A stretch of DNA of 64,000 bases from Brachycybe producta (Eukaryota; Arthropoda; Diplopoda; Playtdesmida; Andrognathidae): NCBI GenBank assembly GCA_036925085.1, contig JAUPFP010000046.1, positions 441,501 to 505,500 on the forward strand, given 5' to 3'. The translations under genes and the position numbers were made by a program. Below, piece after piece: positions 24,011 through 37,900 of the stretch. The notes beneath the pieces were generated by a model that had not been told where the DNA came from, ran no database searches, and was given only the letters and a program-made list of their open reading frames with translations. The first letter of the stretch is position 1. Each line of letters begins with the position of its first letter.

Positions 24011-26369
24011 TTAAGAGTTTAAACCGGGTCTAATTTGCAACGAATATTTCTCTAAGTGATAAATCTGAAAGATCTGATTTAGAAGAGGAGCCGTATCCGG
24101 ATCATTGAGCCAATGATTGGCACAATTCGGATTCTCCAACATGTGCAAGAATGCTAGGAACAAACAAACAAACACAAAATAAAACACAATCGAATTTACT
24201 CGGCACGTGACACAACCTGGAGTTAAGACTAAAACAACGAAAAGCTTTTAAAAACGAACGAGGAACGTGCGAAAAAAGCAAAGAAAGACGTGTAAAACAA
24301 TGATAGCTCCAGTTTGGAGTTTTCTTTGCGTTTCTGCACCTCAGCACGTGTCTTTCGTCGTTTCTCCGCGTCTCTTAAATGCTTTTTCCATGTTTTAAAG
24401 TCCGACTCCACGTACTGTTAACTAACCATATAAGACTTTCGGACTATTCAATCCAATGAGAACCACCGGATTGGACATAATCGCTTTGTAAACAGATCCT
24501 TCGGTATCGAGACCACGTCTCAGGTCGTCGTCCGTCAACCAACGGCTCAACAACCATTCGAACTGCAAACATCAAAACGTCTATTTATCAAAAAGAACGC
24601 CGACACAACGACAAAAACGATATTTACGGCCATATCGTGGTTGTTCCCACTGACTCTCAAAGAGTCGATGATTTTCTCTCGATCGAAACCCATTTCTTCT
24701 AAACTACGAAAAGCCTAAACGAATGAAACAACTTTGGTTGAAATTTTCTTTCAACATCCATCGTAAAATAAGATTCACTCGGCAACCTTTAAGTTTGGTT
24801 TAAATTCTCTCCTTTTGTACGCTCGAAAAGATTCGAGAAGTTGTGGAAGAGATACGAGTTTGGGCGAAGACGAAACAGAAGCAGTTTCCTTATTTTGAAG
24901 CGTGTTCGAAGTCGAGTCTTCACATTTAAAATCGACAGATGATTTCGAACCGTCGGAAATAACGGACAAACGACGCTCTGAAGTAACACAAAAGAAAAGT
25001 ACGAAACGTGAATAAAATTCTAAGTATTTCTGTACTTCATAAGCATAATTGTGAAACATTGAAAGTATATAAGAAATTAGAAGAGGATTTTCATGTTTAT
25101 ATCTTTTAAAATGAACTTTTAAATTCTAAACGTTTCCCAAACTCCGAGTTTTCTGTCTTTCAGGTGTAAAATTAAGAAAAACTTTGAAAGATTTTTAAAA
25201 ACTAGAATAATAGCTTAATTTTCACATTGATATCTTTCAAAATAAGCTTTTTTTTCAAAAAATAAAACGAGAAAGTTAAAATTGTAAACTTTGTTTAACC
25301 ACGTTTGTCGTCGTCGTTGACGTCCTCCAAATGTTCCCGTTCTAATAAATGTTCCAAGGCATCCATGGCCGACATGTGTTTCTCTTGAAGAGCTTCTCTC
25401 GCTTTCGTCTCCGAAAATCCCATGTCCGTTAGCTGCTTCAAAGCTGAAGAATCCATAAAATCTTTCGAAACGCTCGGAGCTCCCGAGGCTTCACAGTCCG
25501 AAACAGAACTTTTGGGAACGTTAAAAAACGTTTCCAGTCCGTTCTTATTGTACAGTTGAATCTTCTGAGCTGCTTCGATCAAAGACACGAGCGTTTTACG
25601 AAGCTCCACCTGAAACTAAATCCCCAACCAACAAAAAAACGGCCAAATTCTTAACCGAAAATGTGTTTCAAAACAGTTTCCACCGATGAAACTTACGTCT
25701 ACAACTGTAACCGTATCTCCAGCTATCCTATCAGCATTTTTCACTCGTACTTTTGCCGTTTTCAACTTTATAGTCGCTTCGTCCGGACCTTTCGAAGTTC
25801 CATCTCTCTATTTAACGAATAAACATCGACATTAAACCCTTTATTAACGGATTGTCATCAAGTGTACTTGATACTTGTTGCGTTTCGCCACTCGTTTGAA
25901 GCCTTAGCGACGTCTTTTTGCTAAACAGGAGGATTTCATCTGGGAAAAAATCACATAAAACGTTTAAAATTAGCAACATAGTTATCGATTCATTCAAGGT
26001 CGTCTGAAATTTCACACCGTTTTGCTTGACTCTTTCCTGTTGCAACGTAAATTGCTCATTTAATTGCCTTTCAGGTGATATTAAGATCAATTTGTACTGC
26101 AAAGAAGCTTTGATTGTTTCAGAAGGATTATAAAAATGTCCTAATGCCATTAGTTTTAAGTTTTCGACGGTGAAATCGGGATTGACGTTCACTTCCCATT
26201 GATCTCCCTCGCAAGAAACGATGATGATTTTAAGGCCACCTTCACCTGAGTCGTCGTTATCGTTATTGAAAATCGTTTTACCCTCTGAAACTAACATATT
26301 TTCGGCACCGATTTCACTTTGTTCGCTTCGTTTCTGTCTTAAACCAAGACAACGCAAGAAATCCACCAT
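24011..26369 (-). CDS. UBAC1: UBAC1 (KPC2), ubiquitin-associated domain protein
   Basis: UBAC1 is the accessory subunit of the KPC ubiquitin ligase (with RNF123), which helps degrade p27Kip1 and delivers substrates to the proteasome. Exons in transcript order are 26018-26369, 25875-25939, 25697-25807, 25300-25609, 24787-24977, 24628-24714, 24427-24562 and 24011-24153, for 464 residues; the human protein has 405. Domains seen are an N-terminal ubiquitin-like region (about 45-130, ending in QNDEILLFSKK), then ELRKTLVSLIEAAQKI, a first UBA (about 228-268, LTDMGFSETKAREAL), and a second UBA (about 344-385, LEEMGFDREKIIDSLR). The C-terminal block has NPVVLIGLNSPK and HWLNDPDTAP. The ORF reads through the first intron (25940-26017), but splicing there restores the conserved sequence. 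A truncated MITE copy lies in the intron 24978-25299. Confidence 0.95.
25075..25262. mobile_element. Truncated main-family MITE in a UBAC1 intron
   Basis: Only left-type arms are present (GATTTTTAAAAACTAGAATA and ATATCTTTCAAAATAAGC), preceded by the outer-tip motif TTCTGTCTTTCAGGTG. The mirror arm is missing. It accounts for most of the 322-bp intron 24978-25299. Confidence 0.6.
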
Positions 26370-27598
26370 GCACAGAGAATTCTATGAAGAAAAAACCTCG
26401 AAAATTATAAAAATCAAAAGGTATTTCATCATCAAAAGGAAAAAAAACACATTTGATGACCGTGTCACGTTTCAACTTAAAATACCACCGATTTCGCCAT
26501 TGAAATCTATGAAAACGTTATTTGACATTCTTAACGTGAAAAGTGATACCGTCATTACCGATCATAATCATAACCGGTTATAAAAAAGCCAACACTACAC
26601 AGCGTCATCTAGTGGTTAATAATATAACCAGAATGATTATACAGGGTGATTACAAATATGTACAACACTCATCTCCTACATTACAAAAAAATTAAAATAT
26701 TTGCATTATTAAGATGTTTTAAAAATTCTGAAAGTATTTATTTAGAAACTAGAAGGGTAGCTGAATCACTTAATACTAATTTTTATGTTGATATCTTTTA
26801 AAATAAATTTTATATTAATTTGAAAATGACCCAACTTGCTCACAGTGATTTAAAATGTAAAATGCTCTTTCAGGTGCAAAATAAAGAAAAAACTTGAAAA
26901 AACCTACAAAAAACTAGAAGGGTAGCTCAATCACTTAGTTGTAAATTCAATGTTTGATTTCTTTCAAAACAAGTTTTTATGTCAAGTTTGAAATTGACTC
27001 AACTTTAAGCAGACGATCTTTTTTTTTTAATTTTTGTCTTTAAAAAAAAAGTTTATTTTGAAATATATGAACGTGAAAATATCGTTAAGTGATTAAGCTA
27101 CCCTTCTAGTTTCTAAAACGCTTTCTAGTTTCTCTGTATTTTACTCCCGAAAAGACAGAATAATTCAGATAGTTCGAAGGGCACAAGTTTAATGTTTAAA
27201 ACCACCTTTATAACATTTAATTTGTTTATGAAATAAAAAATGAAACCTACTAAAGAGTCGACAATTTATTTTGAAATGCATCGATACGAGAAATAGAAGA
27301 AAATTAATTAAAGAAAACCAAATTGTAACACACATTCGTACATAAGATATATAATTATATATATTTTTTTATCTCTGTATTAATAAACTCTGTATTTACA
27401 ACGCAAAATAAAGTCTGGCAAAGGCCTGATATTATTATATACGATATATCTCATTGTGTTCTTCTCTCCTTCCTTTTTCACCTCCTCCTCCTCCATCAAA
27501 TAACAAAAGTAAAAACTTTTCCAAGTAACTTAAACCTTATATACCTATAACGAAATAAGCGGAGACCAAGAAAACTTTCTTTTCTAACCTCCTTCCCA
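26370..27598. other. UBAC1 upstream region and TSC1 3' flank
   Basis: The stretch contains the UBAC1 promoter side (to about 26620) and one half and one full copy of the main MITE (about 26745-26850 and 26905-27122). AT-rich sequence follows (27290-27440) and is probably the TSC1 3' untranslated region. No exon was seen. Confidence 0.5.
26905..27122. mobile_element. Main-family palindromic MITE (intergenic)
   Basis: The left arm is AAACTAGAAGGGTAGCTCAA, the inner pair is TTTCTTTCAAAACAAG / GTTTATTTTGAAATAT, and the right arm is GCTACCCTTCTAGTTTCTAA. Outer tips TTTCAGGTGCAAAATAAAG (26872) and ACTCCCGAAAAGACAGAATA (27145) extend the inverted repeat. Confidence 0.75.
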
Positions 27599-30500
27599 TC
27601 AAGTCACTCGTTGTTCGTGATCTAACGGCTCTTCGACATCACCGAAATCGACGATTGAGGCTAGACTCTGCGACGTGATCGGTTCGAGAGCTCCCGAAAT
27701 GATCTCTTGACCGACAGATACGTCCGACGGACCCGTCTCGTCGTCTTCGTCTCCAACGACTTCCTCCTCTTCTTCATCATCGTCGTCATCTTCTTCTCGT
27801 ACTAACTGCCTTCTAGATCCTTCTCTTCGTAACCTCCTCGGCCTCGCTCCGGCTCCAGACGACCGTTCGATATCGATCGGTTCCGAAGCTCTCCTCCTTC
27901 GAATCAAATCTGGATTCTCATTAAAAATCTCGTAAGGAGACCGATGTTTAAACTCCGATATACTGCTGCCATCTGTCGCCAGGAACTCAGATCGAGTTGC
28001 TGGAAATACAGAAAAAACGAAAATGGTTTATAAGATGGGAATGAATTAAGCTGGTTTATGAACAGCCGACATCCAAATTCTTGATTTTTATTTCTTTCTT
28101 TTTTACCTGTTCTGGATGATGTGAAACTTGTCTGTTCCGTCGTCGTCCCCGCGAACTGTTTCGAAGACGTCCGAGAAGAATGCGTTCCGATCGAACGTAA
28201 TTTATTCGTCTCTAATTTGTGATGCAACTTGAGAATCTCGGACTCCAAGTGCTGACAAATGAGACGATGGCTTGCATATTTTTCTTCGACCGCCTTCACT
28301 TGTTCGTCGTATTCCTCTTTCACACTTTTCAGTAACCTCTTTTGTTCCGAAATCGTTTTATCCTACAGAAAAGAAAACACTCGATTGAAACAATATACAA
28401 ATGAAACGTTTTTAAGTGTTGCGAATTAAACCTTTTTCAAGAGTAACCCTTCCAATTCCGAAACTCTCGCTTTCAAACCATCGCAACAACCTTCTTTCGA
28501 CTCTAAAGCTGCCTTTAAACCTTTTTAAACGAGTTAAAAAGACAATACATGATCACTTTGAAACAATTTCAGACTCGAAATAAAAAACGGCTTAATTTTT
28601 CAGTTTACCGTTGACTTCTAAAGCGTGTGAATCACGAAGATTGGTCAGTTTTACTTCAAACTGACCATCACTTTGCAATGTTGTTAGCCTTTCTTGATAT
28701 TTATGGTTTAATTCGACGGCTAACAGAATCTCTTTATTCAACCTCGCCACCTAACGACACAACATTCAAAACATAAAAGATGGCTTTTAAGAGTTCGAGA
28801 GGCGTTTGCCTCTCTGCCTTTTGTACAAACTTCTTGCTTGAGATAAACGTTCTGCGAAACTTGAGACTGAATCGTTTGAAAATCGTGATGTGTGTTAAAC
28901 AACTCCGACTGAAGTTTCTCGACATCCTTTTCGGGAAAAAAACGTTTCGTTAAAATCCGAGTTTTATAAAAATTATTCAAAAACAACCTTCTGAAGTTCG
29001 GCCACTTCCAATTTGCTTTTCGAAAGTTCTTCTTCGAGTTCGTCGCAAGAATCCTCCAAACCACTTTTCTCTTGCAAAACCAATCTATAAGAAAAAGAGT
29101 TTGCAGGAAACCGTCATGAAAAGTTTCATTAAATAACCGTTACTTAAGTTCCTCGCGGCTTTTCGCCAATTCCAACTCTTTACGTTCGGCCGCGAGATGC
29201 CTTTCCTTACGATACTTGACGGCAGAACGAGACAACTGTACAATTTCTTTTTCTTGAAGCTGCATTTGATCTTTCTGAATTATTTAAAAAAAAAAACAGT
29301 GTTAAAACGGTCAAAAACAAACAGCGAAAACAATTTCAAAATGCAAGACCATAGCTAAATTTTGCTCTTCCAACGCTTTCGCTCGTTTGGCTTTTCCCAA
29401 AAGACGGCGATTTCTTTCGGCGTGAATCTCCCTCTTGTGCCTTTCATACAACAACTGAGTGTGTAACAACTGAACTTGGCCTCGTAAAATGTTTATTTCG
29501 TCGTTCAAACTCTTCCCTGAAAGAAAAAAAAAACCGTTTTAGTCCCAACAACGCAGTTTTCTAGACAGAGATTTTTTTGAAACCTTTAGAGTTACTTTCT
29601 TTTGCCGTCAGCACCGAAGTCACCGCTTTCGAATAGATATCTCTACAGCCCTCGATATATCGATCGAGAATCTCGGACGGTGACATCTGCGCGAAAAGAG
29701 GCGTAGACGACGTTCCGACAGGTCTCGAAATTTGGCAGTTAGGACAGGGAAGTTGTGGAAAGGCAGACGGTAACAAGAGAGCGTGACTGACGCAAGGTTC
29801 GGAAGCAGAAGAAGGTGGAGGACGACCATTTTCGACCGACGAATGCTCCTTGCGAGATGAAACAGAAGGAGAGAGACCCAAACGTGACCCTTTTCCGCAT
29901 TCCACCTCGTCACCAGATTCATCTGCCGAATTCGTTACATCTTTAAGATTGGGTACAGAATGGCTTCTATTGAAAACTTGTGGTCTCCTTTCGGCCACTT
30001 CGACCGTTGCTCGCCTCGGAATCTTTTTTCCTTGGCTGAAAGACCTCGACCTTTGTGCGCTCTGAAGCGACTTAAAGAACGGAGAGTTACACCATTGAGC
30101 GGGAACGCGGACGACGCGCGGTTGAAAGGGAGCCGGGGGACGTGAAACTACGGGCGTCTTTCTTATCTGGTCGGAAGACGAATTGTCTTCGACACGACTA
30201 GAAGGGCCATGTCCGATTATAGTTGCCACTTCCGAATCAACGAGATCTAACATTTCAAAAAAGACGAAATAATTAAAAATCGTCATCGAAGTTTAAGATG
30301 CAATCTGAGTCAATTTTATTTAAACGCCGACATTAAACAGCTTTTCAGAAGCTAAAAAAAATTCCTCAGGTTACATCTTTAAAACAATTTTCAAAGCAAA
30401 TTAACAAGGTCGTCGGTAGCCACCTTCACGTTCGTTGCTATTTTGTTCCTCTAGTTTCCTATAAACATGGTTTAAAGATGTCATTATAGAACCACCAGGA

Positions 30501-33083
30501 AAAGACTTTTGTTGCGTTCCCATCGGATTATCCGAATTAAAAGCGTTACCGCCACCGTCGCTCGAAATCATCGAAGGATCTTCGTAAATTGCCGTGAACT
30601 TAAACGGAGATGTTTCCGTGTGAAGCGGCGACGGTGGAACCGAGTGTTGCGTGGCAGGAGTTGCAGTTCCCGAAGATGTTCCCTGCAGTCCAAGACTTCT
30701 TCCTGTATTTCCTGCCGATCGTTCCTGAAAACACCCAAACGAGGTATTCTAACTAAAAACACTGACACCAACAAAGACACACGAACGACTAGAAAACCGA
30801 TTGCGTTCCGACGCTGTGAATTCCTCCCGCGAGATCGTTGTAGCTGCTTGTAGGTGAAGATCTCGTCTTCGGAGGTGTGGATAATCCGCAAGAGAACGAC
30901 GGACTCCACGTGACATCCATATCGCCCGTACTTCCCATTCCGATGACAGAATCTTCGTTATAATCACCCGGAACTTTACTAGCAGGAGAGATGAATCCGT
31001 GCGACGGATACAAAAGTTGACAAACCTCTACACTCAAACAAACCCTCCAGATTAAATACGGACTCGATTTCAATACTCTGGTCAATTCTAACCCTGGATC
31101 GGCCTAAAAGTCGGATAGACGAGTCTCGGTCCCGGACAGTCTTCCCTCGTTCCTTCGACGACGTCAAGACTCAATTTGGCACATTCTACTACAATGTCGT
31201 GGGTCTCCATATGTTTCCACCTTACGAAAACAACACGAACATCAAATCTTGATTCAAAATGCGTTAATCGACACTGCGAAGTACCTTGTAGTCGAGATCT
31301 CGATATCCTTGGACACTGTAAAAAGCAACGGATGAAGTCTGACGTAATCCAACATTGGCTACAAAAACAAAAAGGTTCCCTCAAATGATTCTCAACAGAA
31401 GAAAAACTTGATTGATATCGTTAAAAATGAACTTTTTACAGCAATTTTCGTTTTAATGATGTGAAAAAAGTTTATTTTTCAAGCATATCACCAAAAAGAA
31501 AATACTTTTCACCTGAATTTCAAGTCAAAACATCAAAAGAATTCTCAATGATTCTACATTTTAAAAGGAATAATATGAAGAAATTCAAAATGTTTTAAAA
31601 ACTAGAACGGTAGCTGATACACTAAATGGTATTTTAAGGTTGATATCTTTCAAAATAAACTTTTTATATAGACAAAAATGTAAGAAAATAACGTCTGCTT
31701 AAAGTTGACACATTTTCAAACAGACACAAAAAGTTTATTTTAAAAGATATCAAACATGAAAATATTTTTAAGACATTAAGCTATCCTTCTAGTTTCTAAA
31801 ACACTTTCTAGTTTCTCTAAATATTGCCCCTGAAAAACAGAATAACAAGAGTTCGAAGGGCGTTTAAACTTTAAAACCACAATTCAATTTCTTCTCAAAA
31901 GTTTCTTTTTCCAAACTCAAAGTAAACCACATAAATTCAATTTATACCCTGATCGTATCCGCGAATACGTGAAGATGTTCCCTCGGACTTCCACTACAAT
32001 ACGCTCGCATGTAACCAATGAAATGACACGGATACATGCTGTAAAGACGATGAAACAAAGCGTAAACACCTACGAGAAGATGCATTAAGTAAACCTCCGG
32101 AACATTAGCTGAGAAAAAAAAAAGAACAAATCACTTTGATGAAAAAACGACAATCGGAAAAAGAAGCAGGAGGAGGAGGAACCTGGTTTCTTCCAATGGA
32201 GCGCTGCTAGACGTGTGAAAATATCAAAGATGTCGTTGAGAAAAGGTCCGATCGAAGACGGAATGACCGGAAGCAGAGTCACGAGGATCAAAACGGCGCT
32301 AACTAAATTTGGAATATCGGTATCCGTCTTAAGAATAAAGAAAACGGGTTTCGGTTAAAGGTTCTCTTCCGTTTTCCCCTTTTTTTTTTATATACTTTAA
32401 GAAGTTTCAGTAACGAAGAAAGAAGCGAATGTTGCGATATTTTGTAAAGCCAAGAAGGATGTTTATAGACGACGTGGCTCAAAAGAGTCAAAGTCTGTTG
32501 CCGAGTGTTTCCTTTCAGGCAGTCGTTCAGTTTGTCGAACAGATGCTGAAAAATGAAAGAAACGAATGAGATCGACTGTCGACATTCGACACGAGCGACT
32601 CTCGAGATCAAACCTTGTCGTGGGGCTCGCGAATTCCGACCAAAACCTCGAGACATCTCGTGTATCCATTTGTGATGTAAAAATCAACCAAACTGTTCAA
32701 GTAAAACGGGTCCTTGGCTGAAAAAAAAACCCCCAACACTCAGAATGATCCGGAAAAAAAAATCTACTTATTCAATCTATTTTCTGAAAATTTCTTTCAG
32801 ATCTCGCATTTTTCTACACAGTTCTTCGAGGTTCTCGTCGTTTTACGCAATTAGTTTCTCGTAAGTTTCTATAGTTTTATGCATTTTGAAAAAGAGTGCT
32901 TTTAAACCAACTTTGATTCAGATTCTCGTGAATCGAAGCCTTGATCTCATCCACTTCAGTATCAGCCGTCTCCAAATGATAGAACAGTTGACCGATTTCG
33001 TTCAAAGACGTCGTGGTCATTTTGTCGTCTTTGACCTCCTCTTCCTTCCCGTCCTTCTCTTCCTCGATCGGACGCTGCTCCAA
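27599..33083 (-). CDS. TSC1: TSC1 (hamartin)
   Basis: Hamartin holds and stabilises TSC2, whose GAP activity turns off Rheb and so mTORC1. Eighteen exons in transcript order: 32912-33083, 32614-32717, 32396-32545, 32183-32327, 31948-32108, 31285-31358, 31093-31220, 30813-31027, 30424-30724, 29584-30246, 29350-29516, 29144-29274, 28988-29084, 28831-28926, 28609-28750, 28432-28520, 28107-28362 and 27599-27999. All phases join and give 1163 residues; human hamartin has 1164. The N-terminal helical core includes [32 protein letters not shown] and [16 protein letters not shown] serine-rich middle has [16 protein letters not shown] coiled coil of about 715-1030 begins [14 protein letters not shown] and LEEQNLAM. 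The last exon has a run of Asp/Glu, and the C-terminal part differs from vertebrates. The donor at 30812 is weak; an alternative lies 12 bp on. Confidence 0.96.
31590..31805. mobile_element. Main-family palindromic MITE in TSC1 intron 5
   Basis: Left arm TGTTTTAAAAACTAGAACGG and right arm TATCCTTCTAGTTTCTAAAA bound the copy, with inner ATATCTTTCAAAATAAACTT / AAGTTTATTTTAAAAGATAT. The outer tip continues as CAGAATAACAAGAGTTCGAA (31840). The copy explains why this intron is 589 bp while most TSC1 introns are 50-110 bp. Confidence 0.8.
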
Positions 33084-34950
33084 CTACTTTGGCTGCTTTT
33101 AAACGGCCACGACAATCCACTTGGAGTAACAACCGAGAAAGACAACATAAAACAACACATGAATATAAAAGAATCCCTTCTTAGCTTATGGGGGAAAATA
33201 AACCAATTTAGGATTATCCTTTCTTATAAGCCGTGAAAACGTAATTATTACGTAAGTTATTCCAGCTTATACGCTTAAACTTTGAACAAATCCCGGTTCA
33301 TCCTCGCTTACATTCTTAAATCCTGCCTAATATCGCCTTAAAGTCAGCTTTTTTTCTCGCTTAAAAGCGCGTAAAACGCGCAAGAAAACGTGACATTAAA
33401 AGCGGCAATAACACCGCGTGCCTCATCCTTTCTGCACGTGCAACAACTGAAGTATCGCGCAAAAAACAACCAATCACGGATGCCCCACGCGAAATCCCGA
33501 TTAAATTGCGTCACCACCTATCTCCCATCCCCCTTTTTTTGTAACGCTTAATTAGCGGCGCTCAATTAAACAAAAAAAAAACCGGTAAAATAAATAACCT
33601 ACAAGAAAACAGGAGCTCAATAGTTTAAGCTCGTTGACACGATTTATAAATATCAAGACAAACAAGAACGATGCAGATATATATTTATATTGCAACATGA
33701 AACTCTCAGTTTCGTCAATATGCAAATGAGGCGCCAATGGGGAGATTAGAAAAAAAAGAGGGGGGGAGGAAGAGGTTTCAAAGACAAAACAGATGTTTAC
33801 GGATGCAGATACGTAATCTAAGCAAGCAAAAACTCTAACGCAGAGACGAGCAAGAGTGACGTCATAAAAAAATAAAAAGACGAGAAGTGCGCGCGCGTGC
33901 CCGCACGTGCAACAAACAACACAAGCCCTGCACGGCACGCACACACAGCTGATTGGATGGAGCGCTAAGAGAGCGCCGTCCTCCGTTCACTACATTAATG
34001 AACGCACAAAAAAGGGGGGGGGGAGGAGGCTGGTGAAGAAGAAAACGATCTCGTTAAAAAAAGTTGTCTCAAATGCAATCGTAATACAAAAAAAACGCCA
34101 TTACCTGTTGTCATAATCGGCTACCTTACTGCCTCATTGCGATCATTATTCAGTTACATTTGCATTAAATAATTGCAAAAACAATGCAAAGAAAAAACGA
34201 AAGCAAGCAGTCAACTCACGAACAGCGCGTCACATTCCACCATGAGGAGGTCAAAAGCCAAAAAAAACAACCGCATGAGAGCGCTACATAACTACAAAAA
34301 TCTCCATAAACGGCGCTTTAGCTAAAGATGAATAAGATAGCTTATTAAGTTATTAATATTAATACTCGCGGACGCCCTCAAACGTAACCTACCTTATTGT
34401 AAGTGGCATCTTGTGACGTCATATGGGTTTATGATAAACTTAATGTTGCGTTATTTTCTGATAAAAAAAAGGAGTAATAAAAAAGAACGGCAATAAACTA
34501 ACCTATTGAGAACGTTTGCAATCATCTATTTTCTATCAGATTAAACGACAATCGTAAATTTTTGGGCAACCCTTCTGACGTCATAAGCTTCATCCCAGAT
34601 TTGCTTACAATTAAGAGTAGAATAAACAATTTTCGTGACGATATCTTTTAAAATAAACGTTTTTTTTAATATTGAATATATCCCACTACATCTTGTACTA
34701 AAAAACTTATTTTGAAAAAAAAAATACTGTCATGAAATACGTGTTAAGTGTCTTCTTGACCTTTCTAGTTTCTAACAAACTTTGAATTGCATAAAAAAAC
34801 ATTGATCCATTTCAATTTAACCATTAATTTGGTGCTTGTTAATACAAAATTTATTATTTCTGCAATAATTACATTATGGCGACCAGTGTAAAAAAATTAT
34901 ATTAATAAAATAATAAAAAAATATATATATAAAAATAAATCGTATTTTGT
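33084..34950. other. TSC1 upstream region and ODF2 3' flank
   Basis: Nearest TSC1 there is CpG-containing sequence with repeated GCTTA/TAAGC motifs (33180-33370) and GC-rich E-box-like CACGTG-type sites (33430, 33903), probably promoter. A poly-G tract lies near 34013. An inverted pair with CTTGTGACGTCA / CTGACGTCATAAG lies at 34412-34593, and a diverged main-family MITE at about 34615-34775. I see no exon. Confidence 0.45.
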
Positions 34951-37900
34951 CTAAAATTGAAAATTGTGATTTGCTAAAGAAACATCTCCGAAAACATTTG
35001 CATAAGAATTACGCAAGAACGAAATATACACCTGCATGTTCTTGTTCGTCTTTTGTAGACTTTCCACTTGAGATTGAAGTTCATTCACATGTGATGACAT
35101 CTTCACTTCCATCTTTCATTTTAAAAGACAAACAACTTAATTTGGTTTTAAACAGTTAAATGACCGTTCGAACTATAGTTATTCTACCTTTCAAAAATAA
35201 AATTTTAGAAACTAGAAGAATAGCTCAACCACTTAACATGCTGATATCTTTCAAAATAAGCATTTTATGTCTTAAAGTAGACATATTTACTGAATCTATA
35301 AGAAGTTTATTTTAAAAGATATCAACACGAAAATAGTAGATTAAATGATTCAGCAACAAGTTCTAGTTTCTAAGACAGTTTCAATTTCTCCTTAAGTCGC
35401 TGTTCTTCTGAAACGCAGAACAACAAGAGTTCGAAAATCATTTTTTCACTAAGAAAAATGTATTTTTTAAAAACCGAACCTTGTCTTTTTGTCTCATTAA
35501 CTGATCGTTCTCGGATCTGTAACGTTGCACTTCTTTTTCCAATTCGCTTAACTTTACCTGAACAAGGCCGTCCTTTTGCAAAAACACCAACAAAACAAAC
35601 GAACTGAACTTCAAATTGACCGATCTGATTAAAAGTATAACTTACAAACGAAGCAGAATTCCGTTTCGCCTCTTCGTCGAATTTTCTAATATCTTTTAAA
35701 GCCGCTTCTAAAAGTTCCTTTAGAGAATTGCTTTCTCGAACTTTTTCCTGTAATTTTAACTGTCGAAGAAACACGGAAATTAATCCGATCTACTTGCAGA
35801 TATTTCTCAATAAATTACATTATTTTGTTGTAGTTTCTCTTCTTTTTCGATCAATTCCTTCTTGAATTCAACATTCGCAACTTCGGTCCTCTCAAGCTTC
35901 CTAAATAACGTAAACAAATTGTTAGAAAGCAATTAAAATTACGAAGAGCTGCCATTTCACAAACAATTCCAGGTCCATCAGTTGTTTCATGATGGCAGAT
36001 TTTTCATTTTGAACGATCTGCCACAATTCAGTCACTTTGATCCATTTACTCTCATCCTACAGAAATTAACAAAAAAAGATAATGGTTAGCGATCATTAAA
36101 AAGTAAAACGTACTATAAAACTTTAGCTATTCAGAAACCACATTTAAAAAAAATCTTGAAAGGGCTTAGTAGAAGAGTAACTGAATCGCGTTGAAGACAA
36201 TTTTCACGACGTTATCTTTAAAAAATTAAATTTTGATGGCAGTTTGCAAAACTTCTCATAAATTTCTCTTAAATGTTGTTTTAAATGCAGAATAACTAGA
36301 GTTCGACTGTCAGACGTTTGAAAAGTATCTTAACCGTTTCTCCGAGAGCAGTTTTCCGATCACGACCAACTTTACCGAAACTAAGATCTGAGCCGTTAAA
36401 ACTCACTTGTAGCGATTTATTCTGTAAAATATTTAAAAATGAAACGGATGTGAGAACAAATAATCAACACAGCAATTAAGCTAAACCTTTTTTTCAACGG
36501 ATCGCTCCTTCAGTAAAGTAAAATCCTTAGACAACGACAGTTTCTTTCGAGATTCATCTTCGAGTTTCGAGATTTCGCTTTTATGTTTCTCGATCACGTG
36601 TTGCGAACCGGCTAACATCAGCTAAAATTCACACTTGAATTACGATAAGCAAATCGATTAAGACATAAATCTTAAACCTGCCTTTAATTTCTCGTTTTCG
36701 ACTTCCAAAAGAGTTGCTTTCGACGCCATCTGATGAAATCTAGATGTGAGTTCGTCCGATTTCGAACGTAAATTTGCTTCGTCGCTTCTCATCCGAGACT
36801 CGAGAGCAAAAAGTTTACTGAAAACACGATAAAAACAAATAATAAACGCTTGCTTTAAGTCGGATCATGTCGAGAATTTACCCTTGTAATGATGATTTAT
36901 CGATGATTAACGTTTCGTTTTCTCTGTTTAGATGCAAAATCTTTAATTTCAAAGAATCCATTTCTAAACGCGATTTTCTAACGTCTTCATCCTGTTTAAG
37001 ATAGTTTTAAAATTGTAAACGCACCACAAATTCTGCGTATTCTGTATTTCAGGTGCAAAATTAAAAGAAACTTGACTGTGTTTTAAAAACTAGAAAAGAA
37101 GCTCAATCCTTTAAAAATATTTTCATGTATCAAACATGAAAATATCCATAAAAGATTGAGCTAACCTTCCAGTTTTAAAACACCTTCCAGTTTCTGTTAG
37201 TTTTTATCTTCTGAAAGACAGAATAATCAACAGTTCAAAAATCAGCTGCTAACAAACCAACTTAATAAATAAAAAAATCATGATAAGTCACCTTTTCACT
37301 CAACTGAAACTTGATTGCATCGACGGCCGACAAATATTTATTAGCTCTTTCACGATGAAGTCTGAAATCGATCGTTAAAATTATCAAACCACTATATGTT
37401 TCTCACTCATTTGTGAACAACAAAAGCAACTTACTTGACTTCGTTTTTAAGTGATTCTCTTTCCATCGTCGATCGTGATCCAATTTCGATGACTTTCTTC
37501 CGTAAGTCGATGATTTCGCGATCACGATCTTGTAACTGGTCCTGTAAAACCTAAACAAGAGAATATTAATGATGAAATTTAAGAAATTGAAACGCAAAAA
37601 GGTGAAATTTCACTTTAGTCTCGACAATTAACGGTTTTAATCGAAGATCTTCCGTATCGGAAGAAGGAGACTCGATCTGTTGTTCTTCGAATGATCCGCA
37701 CTGAATGAGATTCTGAAGAGATTTATTTGCATCGTCCAACCGTACGAGTTTCTCCAACATATCCAACCGTTTAGACTTCTCCGTATCTTCGTTTCGTCTT
37801 CCGCTCATTCCATGTTCCTTAAAAAAAACGAAACGTTAGCCTTATTTAAACGAGTTTTCACCGACTGTTTACCTGACTGAGAGTCTGAACGAACTCTCTG

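Noticed and set aside
33552-33944. 130-residue cysteine- and phenylalanine-rich minus-strand open frame
   Set aside because: Low-complexity translation of GC/GT-rich promoter sequence; no splice signals or homologue.
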